64,000 nt of DNA. Source: Intestinimonas massiliensis (ex Afouda et al. 2020) (GTDB taxonomy: Bacteria; Bacillota; Clostridia; Oscillospirales; Oscillospiraceae). Of this stretch, positions 8,598 to 15,897 are shown one piece after another. The notes beneath the pieces are model-generated. The model was given only the letters and a program-made list of their open reading frames with translations. It did not search any database and was not told the DNA's origin. Location of the stretch: contig NZ_LN869528.1 of the NCBI RefSeq assembly GCF_001244995.1, positions 5,001-69,000 of the forward strand, read 5' to 3'. The stretch's first letter is position 1. Each line of letters starts with the position of its first letter. The position numbers and the translations under genes were made by a program.

Positions 8598-9556
8598 AAC
8601 GACTGCTGATCATCGGGGCCGTCATGGCCCTGCTTCTGGCTGCCTGCGCCCCTGCCGGCGAGGCGCCGTCCCCCTCCCGCTCCGCCCCGCCGGAGGCTTC
8701 CCCCACACAGGCCCAGCCGGTGGAGCAGCCCCCCGTGATGGCCGCCGCCCAGGTCTTTGTGGACCAGGACGCCGCCGTCTTTGAAGCCCAGCCCGGGGTG
8801 GTCATCGCCTCCAACGAAATCACCCGCCTGGAGCTGGAGGCCCGGTATCCCGGCATGCTGCCCGGCGCGGACATGGAGATCTGGCGGCTGGAATACCGCC
8901 TTCTCCCCGCCGACATGGCCCAGGTGGCCATCACCGGCGGGCGGGAGACCGACGGGCAGGGCGGCATCACCGAATACACCGCCCAAGGCCGGCCCTATCT
9001 GGTGCTCTCCACCGCCCCCGACGGGAGCTATACCTATCTGGACGTGCTGTGGAGCACCGCGTTTACCGGCGACGCGGCCGACCTGCAAAGGCGGGTCACC
9101 GAGCTGGCCTACGGCGTCCCGGACCTGGAGTACGCCCTGACCCGGGAGGGCTACAACGGCTGGTACGGCCTGGGCAGCCCGGACGTGAGCTTCCTGGAGG
9201 GAGAGCCCGCTGTGGAGCCACTGGACTACGACGTGACCTACGGCGAGGGAGACCGCTGGGAAAAGCGGACCTGGGAGGGTCTGACCGCCGAGTTCTACGT
9301 CAGTGCGGAATACGGCCCCCGTCTTCACGCCCTATCCACCACCCTGCCGGACCTGTCCACCTACCGCGGCGTCTCGGTGGGCGACACCCACGCCCAGGTG
9401 CGGGAGGCCTACCCCGAGATTCACAGCGAGCCCATCTGGGACTATACCGGCGACTACCTGTGGTACGGCGGCGATATGGCCTTCGGCCCCCTGCTGTTTT
9501 TCTATTTCGACGGTGACGCCGTGTCCCACTTCGACCTGGTCACCATTCTGGACTGA
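8594..9556 (+). CDS. Lipoprotein of the BlaI operon, function unknown
   Basis: 320 residues. It has a clear lipoprotein signal (MKRLLIIG..., lipobox LLAAC, Cys near residue 18), a Ser/Pro/Glu-rich linker (to about residue 45), then a globular domain. The ATG overlaps the preceding stop (ATGA), so translation is coupled. Residues 270-290 (GVSVGDTHAQVREAYPE) resemble short gatekeeper motifs of small secreted domains, but no family assignment is safe. Its place between the receptor chains suggests an accessory extracellular sensor or ligand-binding component. Confidence 0.7.
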   Translation: MKRLLIIGAVMALLLAACAPAGEAPSPSRSAPPEASPTQAQPVEQPPVMAAAQVFVDQDAAVFEAQPGVVIASNEITRLELEARYPGMLPGADMEIWRLEYRLLPADMAQVAITGGRETDGQGGITEYTAQGRPYLVLSTAPDGSYTYLDVLWSTAFTGDAADLQRRVTELAYGVPDLEYALTREGYNGWYGLGSPDVSFLEGEPAVEPLDYDVTYGEGDRWEKRTWEGLTAEFYVSAEYGPRLHALSTTLPDLSTYRGVSVGDTHAQVREAYPEIHSEPIWDYTGDYLWYGGDMAFGPLLFFYFDGDAVSHFDLVTILD

Positions 9557-9586
9557 CCGACTCCATCCATCGACGGAGGTCCTTCT

Positions 9587-10456
9587 ATGACGGACTTGCT
9601 CATGACCCTGGCCGAGATCTCTCTCACCATGTCGGCGGTCATCCTTCTGCTGCTGGCCCTTGGCCCGCTGCTGGCCAGGCGCTACGCCGCCCGGTGGCGG
9701 TACTGGGCCTGGCTGGTGGTGGCGGTGCGGCTGCTGGTCCCGGTCAACCTCTCCCTGCCCCGGGCCCCCGTGCAGTTGGAGGCCCCGGCGGACCGGATAG
9801 TCTATACCTACCCCCCGCCGGCAGCGCCCTCCGCCGCCCCGGTCGGGCCGGAGTTTTCCGCCGAATCGCCCTCCCCGCTCCCCTCCGTCCCGCCGGAGAC
9901 CTCCGCCGGCGCGGTGCGCAGCCTCACTCTGGGCAGCGTCGCCGCCTGGGTCTGGCTGGCGGGCGCCGCGGCGCTGACCGTCTGGTACGGGGCGGGCTAT
10001 CTCCGCTTCCTCCGCTACGTCCGCCGCTGGTCCTCGCCCGCCGTCCGACCCGCCGCGCGGGAGACGCTCTCCGCCCTGCAAACGGAGCTGGACGTCCGGC
10101 GGCCGGTCCGTCTGCTGGTCTGTCCCGGCCTCTCCGGCCCCATGATGGCCGGCCTCCTCCGGCCGGTGATCCTGCTGCCCCATGAGGAGGAGGACAGCGA
10201 GGCCCTCTGGTTCATTCTTCGGCATGAGCTCACCCACTGCCGCCGCCGGGACATCGCCTACAAGACCCTGCTGCTGTGCGCCAAGGTGGTCCACTGGTGC
10301 AATCCGCTGGTGTGGCTCATGGTCCGCGCCGCGGAGGGGGATCTGGAGCGCGCCTGCGACGACCGCGTGGTGGCCGGGCTAGGCCCGGAGGCCCGGGCCC
10401 GGTACGGACAGATCATCCTGGCGGCGCTGGGCTCCGGCCGGGCGTCCCGCCCATAA
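9587..10456 (+). CDS. M56 (BlaR1-like) protease chain lacking the fourth helix and sensor domain
   Basis: 289 residues. It has two membrane helices near the N-terminus (about 8-30 and 36-53), a Pro/Ser-rich exposed loop, a third helix (about 112-135), then the cytoplasmic zinc-protease loop with HELTH at residues 213-217, a downstream helix with ERACDD, and an abrupt end at GSGRASRP. Intact BlaR1 relatives continue with a basic TTxFxG segment, helix 4 and an extracellular sensor; here these are absent and appear at the start of the next gene, which has its own RBS. It is predicted to cleave or trigger loss of the BlaI-type repressor at 7027. Confidence 0.8.
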   Translation: MTDLLMTLAEISLTMSAVILLLLALGPLLARRYAARWRYWAWLVVAVRLLVPVNLSLPRAPVQLEAPADRIVYTYPPPAAPSAAPVGPEFSAESPSPLPSVPPETSAGAVRSLTLGSVAAWVWLAGAAALTVWYGAGYLRFLRYVRRWSSPAVRPAARETLSALQTELDVRRPVRLLVCPGLSGPMMAGLLRPVILLPHEEEDSEALWFILRHELTHCRRRDIAYKTLLLCAKVVHWCNPLVWLMVRAAEGDLERACDDRVVAGLGPEARARYGQIILAALGSGRASRP

Positions 10457-10470
10457 AAGGAGGTCTTTTC

Positions 10471-11751
10471 ATGTGTTCCCATCCCCGCCCTGGCCGGGCG
10501 CCCCACACCCCCTTTTCCACCGAGTTTAAGGGCGGCGCCCGCGCCGTCCGGGAGCGGCTGCGCAATCTCTTTCTGGGGCCCCGCCGGCAGGGCCGCGCCC
10601 TGGTGCTGTGCGTGGCCGTTCTGGCCCTCTTCACCGGAGGGATGGTGGCCTGCCGCACCGCCGTCCGGGAGACGCCCCCAGCTTCCGACACCGCCGTCCC
10701 CCCCCTGATGATGCTCCCTCCCACCGCCGAGCTCTTCGGTATCACCGGGGTGGAGGCGGCCCTCTACGAGGCCGCCCGCTGGGCTCATAACCCCTACGGC
10801 TGGCAGAACGGCACGCTGGCGCTCCCCTTCGTGGGGGTGTACGCCAGCTATGAGGACGGCAACGGGGACACCGTCTATCTCTGCAACCTGTGGACCCGTT
10901 ATTACTACGACTTTCTGGCCACCCGGGGGGCCAACAGCGGCGGGGGCGGGGGCCCCGCCGCCATCACGGTAGCGGGGGACGGCTCCTCCGGCCGCTTCCG
11001 CTCCGTGAAAAGCGCCGCCGACGGCGAGGGCTGGGCCCAGTCCATCCGGGACCTGTGCGCGCCGGTCCCTGGTCTGGCCGACCAAATTCTGGAGGGCGCG
11101 ATTGCCTATACTCTCACCACACCCGACACCGACACCCTGCTGGCCCAATACGTCCAGGCGGTCATCGGAACGGTGGACGAAACCAACGTCAACAAGGAGG
11201 CCGCGGCGGACGCCTACCTGGCCGGGCTCATCGCGGCCGGACCGGGGGACCGGCTTTACGACGCGGCGGTTTCCGCCTTCGGCTCCGGCGCCTGGGACCA
11301 CGTGACCTACGCCATGGAGCAGACCGAGAGCGTGGAGACCCGCCCGGCCTATGTCCTGCGCGCCACCGGAGAGGAGATCACCGAGGCGGAGTACACCGCC
11401 CTCAATCTGGACGTCTGGACCGGGCTGGCGGAGGAAAACGGCTTTACCGTGGGGGAGCTGCTGGACGCCGCCGCCTTCGATGCCCCCGGCCAGGTGTCTG
11501 CCCCAGAGGGGGAGCGGGCCGCCCGGGCGCGGGAGCTCTTTCTGGCCCACATCGACCAGCTTCCTGCCTGCTACACCTCGGTGTCCACCTGTGACGCCTG
11601 GGAGGTGGAGCTGGCCTTTCACGGTCAGACCGTCGGGAGCGACGGGTCCGATCACTATCACTTTGTGGTATCCAACCGCCGCGGAGTCTGGGGGGTGGAA
11701 GTTCCCCTGACCTGGGATGGGCACAACCCGGACTCTCCCACCGGCGATTGA
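10471..11751 (+). CDS. Helix-plus-sensor chain 2 of a divided M56 receptor
   Basis: 426 residues. Its RBS, AAAGGAGG at 10456-10463, lies in the 14-bp gap after the protease chain. Residues 1-60 carry the adapter (HTPFSTEFKGG, RAVRERLRNLF) and a hydrophobic helix ending MVAC. The exported part is about 360 residues with low-complexity Gly stretches and a C-terminal beta-rich region (WEVELAFHG, HYHFVVSN, GVWGVEVPL). It directly follows the protease chain, where helix 4 and the sensor would be in a one-piece receptor, so it is the most likely cognate partner. Confidence 0.7.
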   Translation: MCSHPRPGRAPHTPFSTEFKGGARAVRERLRNLFLGPRRQGRALVLCVAVLALFTGGMVACRTAVRETPPASDTAVPPLMMLPPTAELFGITGVEAALYEAARWAHNPYGWQNGTLALPFVGVYASYEDGNGDTVYLCNLWTRYYYDFLATRGANSGGGGGPAAITVAGDGSSGRFRSVKSAADGEGWAQSIRDLCAPVPGLADQILEGAIAYTLTTPDTDTLLAQYVQAVIGTVDETNVNKEAAADAYLAGLIAAGPGDRLYDAAVSAFGSGAWDHVTYAMEQTESVETRPAYVLRATGEEITEAEYTALNLDVWTGLAEENGFTVGELLDAAAFDAPGQVSAPEGERAARARELFLAHIDQLPACYTSVSTCDAWEVELAFHGQTVGSDGSDHYHFVVSNRRGVWGVEVPLTWDGHNPDSPTGD

Positions 11752-11765
11752 AAGGAGCAGACTCT

Positions 11766-12833
11766 ATGAAGGAAAGACGTATCGCCCCCCGCACCCCCTT
11801 CACCACCGAGTTCCGGGGCGGGACCCGGGCTGTCCAGGAGCGGCTGTGCAACCTCTTCACCGGGGTCAAACGCCGGGGGACCCCGCTGGTGGCCCTGACC
11901 CTGGCCCTCACGCTGCTGGCCGGAGGGCTGGTAGCCTGCACCTCTTCCGTCCAGGCCGCAAACACCTTCGACGTGCCCGATCCGGTCTTTGAACTGGCCC
12001 GGGATCTGGTACCCGACATCAGCGGGGCCAAGCTCACCCATCTGGCCTGGGCCGGCAGCTACAGCGGCCTGTTTGAGAACGCCACCGTGGATGCCTTCTC
12101 CTATGACGTGGGCGTGCCGGTGGAGGACCCGGACGGCGTTCCTCTGGTGGGCGGCCAGTATGTGGATGAGGATGGGCTCTTCCACGAGGGCCCGTACTCC
12201 CTGCTGGCGGTGCTGAACCGGGAGGGCAACTTCACCTTTTTGGCCGACGCCGGGCCTTGGATCGACGGCCCCGCGCCCCTGCTGCTTTCTGACGCCCTCC
12301 GTACCATCGGAGAGTCCAGGGGGGACGAGGCCCTCACGGCCGCCGGGGAAATGCTCTTTGTCCAGTACCACCTGGATCTGGCCGACGAGGCTCTGGGCTG
12401 GCTCACCGGCGCCGCCCCATGCACCGGGGATACCTACACCGACGGAGCGGGCGTGGTGTGGCTCCAGTTGGCGGGCTACGAGAAGTGGCACCCCGATCTG
12501 CGGGTGGATGATCAGGTGCTGTCCCAGCTCTATTTCATCTTTCCCCGGGAGCTGGCCGTCCGGATCATGCAGCAGTATGTCTATACCCCCGACGGTCTCC
12601 TGCTGGAGCGGGACGGCAGGCTGTGGATGCGGCAGGACGCCATCCAGCGCTCGTACTGGCCCTACACCGCCGACCGGGATACCCTGGCGGTGGTGGAGTT
12701 TACCAGTACCCGCTGTGTATTCACCATGGAGGGCACCGACCATGATGAACCCGCTACCTGGGTCTTTACCCTGGATGGTAAGGAGAGCAACATCGTCTGG
12801 TTGTTTACACAATACTACACCCTCTCTTCCTGA
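11766..12833 (+). CDS. Helix-plus-sensor chain 3 of a divided M56 receptor
   Basis: 355 residues, start chosen by AAAGGAG at 11752-11758. The N-terminus has the same adapter (RTPFTTEFRGG, RAVQERLCNLF), a basic KRR, then a helix ending LVAC. The extracellular part differs from chains 1 and 2 and is not recognised; it is rich in Asp, Leu and Tyr with alternating strand-like segments. It is the last gene of the operon before a long terminator. Duplication and divergence of the sensor half is the simplest explanation for the three chains. Confidence 0.7.
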   Translation: MKERRIAPRTPFTTEFRGGTRAVQERLCNLFTGVKRRGTPLVALTLALTLLAGGLVACTSSVQAANTFDVPDPVFELARDLVPDISGAKLTHLAWAGSYSGLFENATVDAFSYDVGVPVEDPDGVPLVGGQYVDEDGLFHEGPYSLLAVLNREGNFTFLADAGPWIDGPAPLLLSDALRTIGESRGDEALTAAGEMLFVQYHLDLADEALGWLTGAAPCTGDTYTDGAGVVWLQLAGYEKWHPDLRVDDQVLSQLYFIFPRELAVRIMQQYVYTPDGLLLERDGRLWMRQDAIQRSYWPYTADRDTLAVVEFTSTRCVFTMEGTDHDEPATWVFTLDGKESNIVWLFTQYYTLSS

Positions 12834-12878
12834 AAAACCAGAAAGGCCGGAGGCAATGCCTCCGGCCTTTCTGGTTTT
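12834..12878. terminator. Bidirectional terminator at the end of the divided-receptor operon
   Basis: A perfect 21-bp stem (12834-12854 with 12858-12878) around AAT, with A4 and T4 flanks. It separates the operon from the converging PstS-like gene. Confidence 0.92.
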
Positions 12879-12888
12879 CATCGTTCCG

Positions 12889-13818
12889 TTATTCCTCCGG
12901 GGCCAACACTGCGACATAGCCCTCGTGGTCCACCAGCTTCTGGCCCTCCGGGCTCAGAAGCCACCGATAGAGGATGGCGGTGGGGCCGTCCTCCGGCTCG
13001 CCGGCGTTCATCACGGCGTAGTAAAAGGTGCGGAAGGGATAAGCCCCGGACCGGATGGTATCGTCGTTGGGCTCCACCCCGTCCACCTTCAGCAGCTTCA
13101 GTCCGTCGGCCATGTTCATGTCCTCGGCGTAGTAGTAGACGGTATAGCCGATGGCGGCGGGAGAGCCGTCAAAGGAGCGGACCGCCTCGATGAGTCCCTC
13201 CATGGTGCCGATGAAATACTCGGTATTGGCGGGCTGCATCATCTCCAGATCCCCCATGACCTCTTTTTCCATGATGGCCTGGCTGCCGCCGCCCTTATTG
13301 CGCTGGAAGGGGACGATCTCCCGGTCCTCCCCACCCACCTGACTCCAGTTGGTGATCTCTCCGGTGTAGATCTTCTGGATCTCCTCCACGGTGAGGCTGT
13401 CCACCGGATTGTCGGCGTTGACCATAAAGACCAGCGCCTCGGTGGCGATGGGCTCCTGGGACCACTCCAGCCCCTGCTCGTCCCGCTGGGCATAGGTGGC
13501 CTCACCGGCCTCGGCCACCACCAGAAGGTCGGCCTCACCGGCCATCAGGGCATTATAGGCCCCCGTCGTTTTGGAGAAATGGATGAGGTCGGCCACGTTC
13601 TCCCGGCTCTCCCCCAGCAGCACCGAGGCGATGGCCTCGCCTAAGGGCACCGTGGCGGTGGAGCCGTCCAGCCGCGGAAAATTCTCCCGGGTAAACACAA
13701 AGGTCTCGCCCGGCGTGGGGGTGGGCGTCGCGGCAGGGCCGGACGAGCTCCGGCCGCCCTGGGGCGCGCAGGCGCACAGCAGCGCCAGCACGAGCAAAAC
13801 AGGTGTCAGTTTCTTCAT
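12889..13818 (-). CDS. PstS-like substrate-binding lipoprotein
   Basis: 309 residues with a lipoprotein signal (lipobox LLCAC, Cys near residue 17), a Thr/Pro linker and a periplasmic-binding-protein core. LDGSTATVPLGEAI near residue 50 is the phosphate-loop style motif of PstS proteins, followed by FSKTTGAYNALMAGEADLL and a second-lobe GGGSQAIMEK segment. It resembles phosphate-binding components, but no pstCAB genes are adjacent, so it may act as a sensor or work with a distant transporter. The RBS is GGAGG just upstream. A long noncoding region with its own RNA lies upstream. Confidence 0.8.
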   Translation of the reverse strand: MKKLTPVLLVLALLCACAPQGGRSSSGPAATPTPTPGETFVFTRENFPRLDGSTATVPLGEAIASVLLGESRENVADLIHFSKTTGAYNALMAGEADLLVVAEAGEATYAQRDEQGLEWSQEPIATEALVFMVNADNPVDSLTVEEIQKIYTGEITNWSQVGGEDREIVPFQRNKGGGSQAIMEKEVMGDLEMMQPANTEYFIGTMEGLIEAVRSFDGSPAAIGYTVYYYAEDMNMADGLKLLKVDGVEPNDDTIRSGAYPFRTFYYAVMNAGEPEDGPTAILYRWLLSPEGQKLVDHEGYVAVLAPEE

Positions 13819-13953
13819 GCAAGTACCTCCTTACTGGCCTCATTTTACCACAGCCCGTCCGGGAAAGCGCGTATATCCGGCTACATTCCGTTACAAATCA
13901 TGACAACGCAGGCCCGGCCCGCAATCCGCTTTTCAATGCTTCCGTATCAAAAA

Positions 13954-13971
13954 GAGCGCGTTTCCGCGCCC
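13954..13971 (-). terminator. Second intrinsic terminator of the unknown RNA
   Basis: In the leftward direction, GGCGCG-GAAA-CGCGC forms a short GC stem followed by CTTTTTG. It lies just downstream of the first terminator, giving a tandem pair. Confidence 0.65.
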
Positions 13972-14340
13972 AAACAAAACCCAGCCCCTCGGCCATCCAG
14001 CGTGACCGAGGGGCTATCCGTGGTTCTGAATTTCTACCAAATTGTCTACCTCGTACTTTCTGCAGAATGGTGCGTCCGGAATCCGGTGCCAGGGGAGTGA
14101 TCCTTCTTTTGCAAGTTACCAGGTCAACAACACATGCACATGCGGTTTCCGTCGACTGCGATATTTCGCGAGAGGTTTGCCGTGTGCTTCTCACTCGAGT
14201 GAGCCTTGTTCCGGAATTTGCCGATGGAATGGATCGTTTTCTGGACCTTAGGACTCGTTTCGCGGCAGACGCCTGATTGGATTTGCGTCCGTCAAAAGGT
14301 TTTTTGAGGTCTAGTACATGGGACTCACCTCTTCCTTTCT
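13972..14340 (-). ncRNA. Unidentified RNA of about 370 nt with its own promoter and terminators
   Basis: This stretch has lower GC than the neighbouring genes and no convincing protein. It is bounded on the right by a near-consensus leftward promoter and on the left by tandem intrinsic terminators, so a discrete transcript is expected. Internal inverted repeats include the perfect palindrome CTCACTCGAGTGAG near 14188-14201. I could not find conserved core sequences of tmRNA, RNase P RNA, SRP RNA or 6S RNA. It could also be a long regulatory leader of the PstS-like gene, which lies about 150 bp past the terminators in the same direction. Confidence 0.6.
13983..14015 (-). terminator. First intrinsic terminator of the unknown RNA
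   Basis: AGCCCCTCGG (13983-13992) pairs perfectly with CCGAGGGGCT (14006-14015). In the leftward direction the stem is followed by GGGTTTTGTTT. Confidence 0.8.
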
Positions 14341-14346
14341 GGATAT

Positions 14347-14375
14347 ATTGTACGACTTCATTTTGTATTTGTCAA
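14347..14375 (-). promoter_or_regulatory. Strong sigma-A promoter of the unknown RNA
   Basis: Minus-strand TTGACA (14370-14375), 17-bp spacer, TACAAT (14347-14352), with an A-rich upstream region. The quality equals the rRNA-type promoters at the left edge. Confidence 0.85.
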
Positions 14376-14456
14376 TAGTTTTTGTGCGATCGACCCAAAA
14401 ATCTTTTGAGGGGCGCCGCCCCTTCTATGTACCGGCGGACCGCGCCGCCGGACCCG

Positions 14457-14900
14457 TCAGCCCCGGAAAAACAGCAGCAGGATCAGCCCGTAGAGGATAG
14501 AGGCGCTGATGCCAAAGACCAGCACCGGCCCTGCCACCGTGAACAGCTTGGCTCCGGTGCCAGTGACCATACCCTCGCTTTTGAACTCCAGGGCGGGCGA
14601 GACCATGGCGTTGGCAAAGCCGGTGATGGGCACCAGCGTGCCGGCGCCTGCCCGCTTGGCCAGCTTGTCGAACAGCCCCAGCCCGGTGAGCAGGGCGGCG
14701 GCGAAGATCAGGGTCATGGATACGGCGCTTCCCGCGTCGTCCCGGCCCATGCCGGCGTTCTGATAGAGGTTGAGCAGCGCCTGTCCGACGGTGCAGATCA
14801 AGCCGCCCACCACAAAGGCCCACAGCATATCCCGGCCCAGCGGCGAGGGCTTGGATTTTGCATTGACATACTGGCCGTATTCCTTGTTGGTCATATCCAT
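14457..14900 (-). CDS. spoVAC: Stage V sporulation protein AC
   Basis: 147 residues with four to five hydrophobic segments and family sequence (MTNKEYGQYVNAKSKPSPLGRDMLWAFVVGGLICTVGQALLN). SpoVAC is part of the forespore inner-membrane channel for dipicolinic acid and calcium. The ATG at 14900 has AAAAGGAGG 9 bp upstream. It normally sits beside spoVAD and spoVAE, but here both neighbours are unrelated, so it is a lone copy or a paralogue. A sigma-G-like promoter lies 27 bp upstream. Confidence 0.93.
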   Translation of the reverse strand: MDMTNKEYGQYVNAKSKPSPLGRDMLWAFVVGGLICTVGQALLNLYQNAGMGRDDAGSAVSMTLIFAAALLTGLGLFDKLAKRAGAGTLVPITGFANAMVSPALEFKSEGMVTGTGAKLFTVAGPVLVFGISASILYGLILLLFFRG

Positions 14901-14926
14901 GGAATCTTCCTCCTTTTGCTCGGCGC

Positions 14927-14956
14927 TAGTTTGCCCCTTGACAGCGAAAAACATGC
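14927..14956 (-). promoter_or_regulatory. Candidate sigma-G (forespore) promoter of spoVAC
   Basis: Minus-strand GCATG (14952-14956), 18-bp spacer, CAAACTA (14927-14933). This resembles the sigma-G consensus (GHATR, about 17-18 bp, CATnnTA) with one or two mismatches. Forespore expression is known for spoVA genes. Confidence 0.5.
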
Positions 14957-14985
14957 GTGGTATTCTTATTTTACTAAATTGCTTA

Positions 14986-15002
14986 TTTACTATATTAGTA
15001 AA
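14986..15002. promoter_or_regulatory. Palindromic operator upstream of the DUF6530 gene
   Basis: TTTACTA-TAT-TAGTAAA is a perfect 7-bp dyad 21 bp before the next start, and a half-site TTTACTAAA lies about 16 bp upstream. It is a probable repressor site; the regulator is unknown. Confidence 0.55.
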
Positions 15003-15023
15003 TTACTGATTGGAGCGATAGAC

Positions 15024-15506
15024 ATGCACATCCCAACCACGCTCAAGCACAAGCCGGTCATCACCGTCGAGGACTATGAGCACATTGACGGCCGAACCGC
15101 CTATCAAAGCGACGCGAAGGGCCTCTCCCTCGGTTTGGCCCAGTGGAACGATCGGGGCAAGGTGGACATCTCCGCCAAGGTCTGGCGCTACACCGGGGAA
15201 AAATGGTCCCGCCAGTCGGAGGAGCTGCCCCTCCACCGGGTGCTGGACCTGGCCATCCTCACCTGCCGGGCCCAGCTTTACTTGCGGGAGGACGCCTATC
15301 AGTACCCCAAGGGCTACGACCCGGAGCACCCCCTCATCGACCGGGTGGGGCTTCAGGGCGACGCCATGTCGGTGACGGTCTGTACCGAGAACGACCACAT
15401 CGACGAGGATCTGGCCCTCTTCCGGGACGCGCTGGCCCGGGATGGAGAGCTGCTGGGGGAACGCCTGGCGGTGCTGGGTCGGCTGGTGAAGGAGCTGGGG
15501 TACTGA
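15024..15506 (+). CDS. DUF6530 family protein
   Basis: 160 residues, cytoplasmic. The sequence (LKHKPVITVEDYEHIDGRTAYQSDAKGLSLGLAQWNDRG, VDISAKVWRYTGEKWSRQSEELPLHRVLDLAIL) matches a conserved Firmicutes family with no known biochemical role, which I recall as DUF6530. The start has GGAG 10 bp upstream. Its stop is one base before the ATG of the next gene, so the two form an operon, possibly controlled by the palindrome at 14986-15002. Confidence 0.75.
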   Translation: MHIPTTLKHKPVITVEDYEHIDGRTAYQSDAKGLSLGLAQWNDRGKVDISAKVWRYTGEKWSRQSEELPLHRVLDLAILTCRAQLYLREDAYQYPKGYDPEHPLIDRVGLQGDAMSVTVCTENDHIDEDLALFRDALARDGELLGERLAVLGRLVKELGY

Positions 15507-15507
15507 C

Positions 15508-15864
15508 ATGGCCAGAACGGAACCGCAGCGGCAGCTTCTGGCCGCTTATAAACAGCGCCCCATTGTCGGAGGCGTGTGCGCCATCCGGTGCCCCGCCGCG
15601 GGACGAACCCTCCTGCTGGCCGCCCCCAACCCGGAGGGGCAGCGCAACCGCTTCGCCTTCTCCGTCTCCACCGGCGCCTGTGTCCACGCCGCGCTGGCCC
15701 GGGATTGGCGCGTCTTTGGACCGGATTCCTTCACCTTCGAGGTGCTGGAGACGCTGGAGCGCGGCCCCGGCCAGACCGACGCGGCCTTTCGCGCCGACCT
15801 GGAGACCCTTCGGGACATCTGGCGGGACAAGCTGACGGCGGAGGGCGCGGCCCTGTATCACTAA
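15508..15864 (+). CDS. GIY-YIG-like nuclease family protein
   Basis: 118 residues. The length and C-terminal half (AALARDWRVFGPDSFTFEVLETLE) match small GIY-YIG-family proteins of Clostridia. The usual GIY...YIG strands near residues 20-40 are degenerate (VGGVCAIRC, RTLLLAA), so catalysis is doubtful. It is translationally linked to the DUF6530 gene. It could be a nucleic-acid-binding derivative of the fold. Function inferred with low certainty. Confidence 0.6.
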   Translation: MARTEPQRQLLAAYKQRPIVGGVCAIRCPAAGRTLLLAAPNPEGQRNRFAFSVSTGACVHAALARDWRVFGPDSFTFEVLETLERGPGQTDAAFRADLETLRDIWRDKLTAEGAALYH

Positions 15865-15865
15865 G

Positions 15866-15897
15866 AGGAGGCAGCGGCACTTGCCGCTGCCTCCTTA
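15866..15897. terminator. Bidirectional terminator between the GIY-YIG and RluA genes
   Basis: A 13-bp stem (15866-15878 with 15883-15895) with an ACTT loop between converging genes. Confidence 0.85.

Noticed and set aside
13898-14194. 98-codon leftward frame within the unknown RNA
   Set aside because: It runs through both terminators, lacks an RBS and has no protein-like pattern. The region is better explained as RNA.
13972-14340. Identification of the unknown RNA as tmRNA, RNase P RNA, SRP RNA or 6S RNA
   Set aside because: I could not find a tRNA-like end with CCA, the RNase P GAGGAAAGTCC-type core, the SRP GGAA/AGCAG loop, or 6S-like end pairing.
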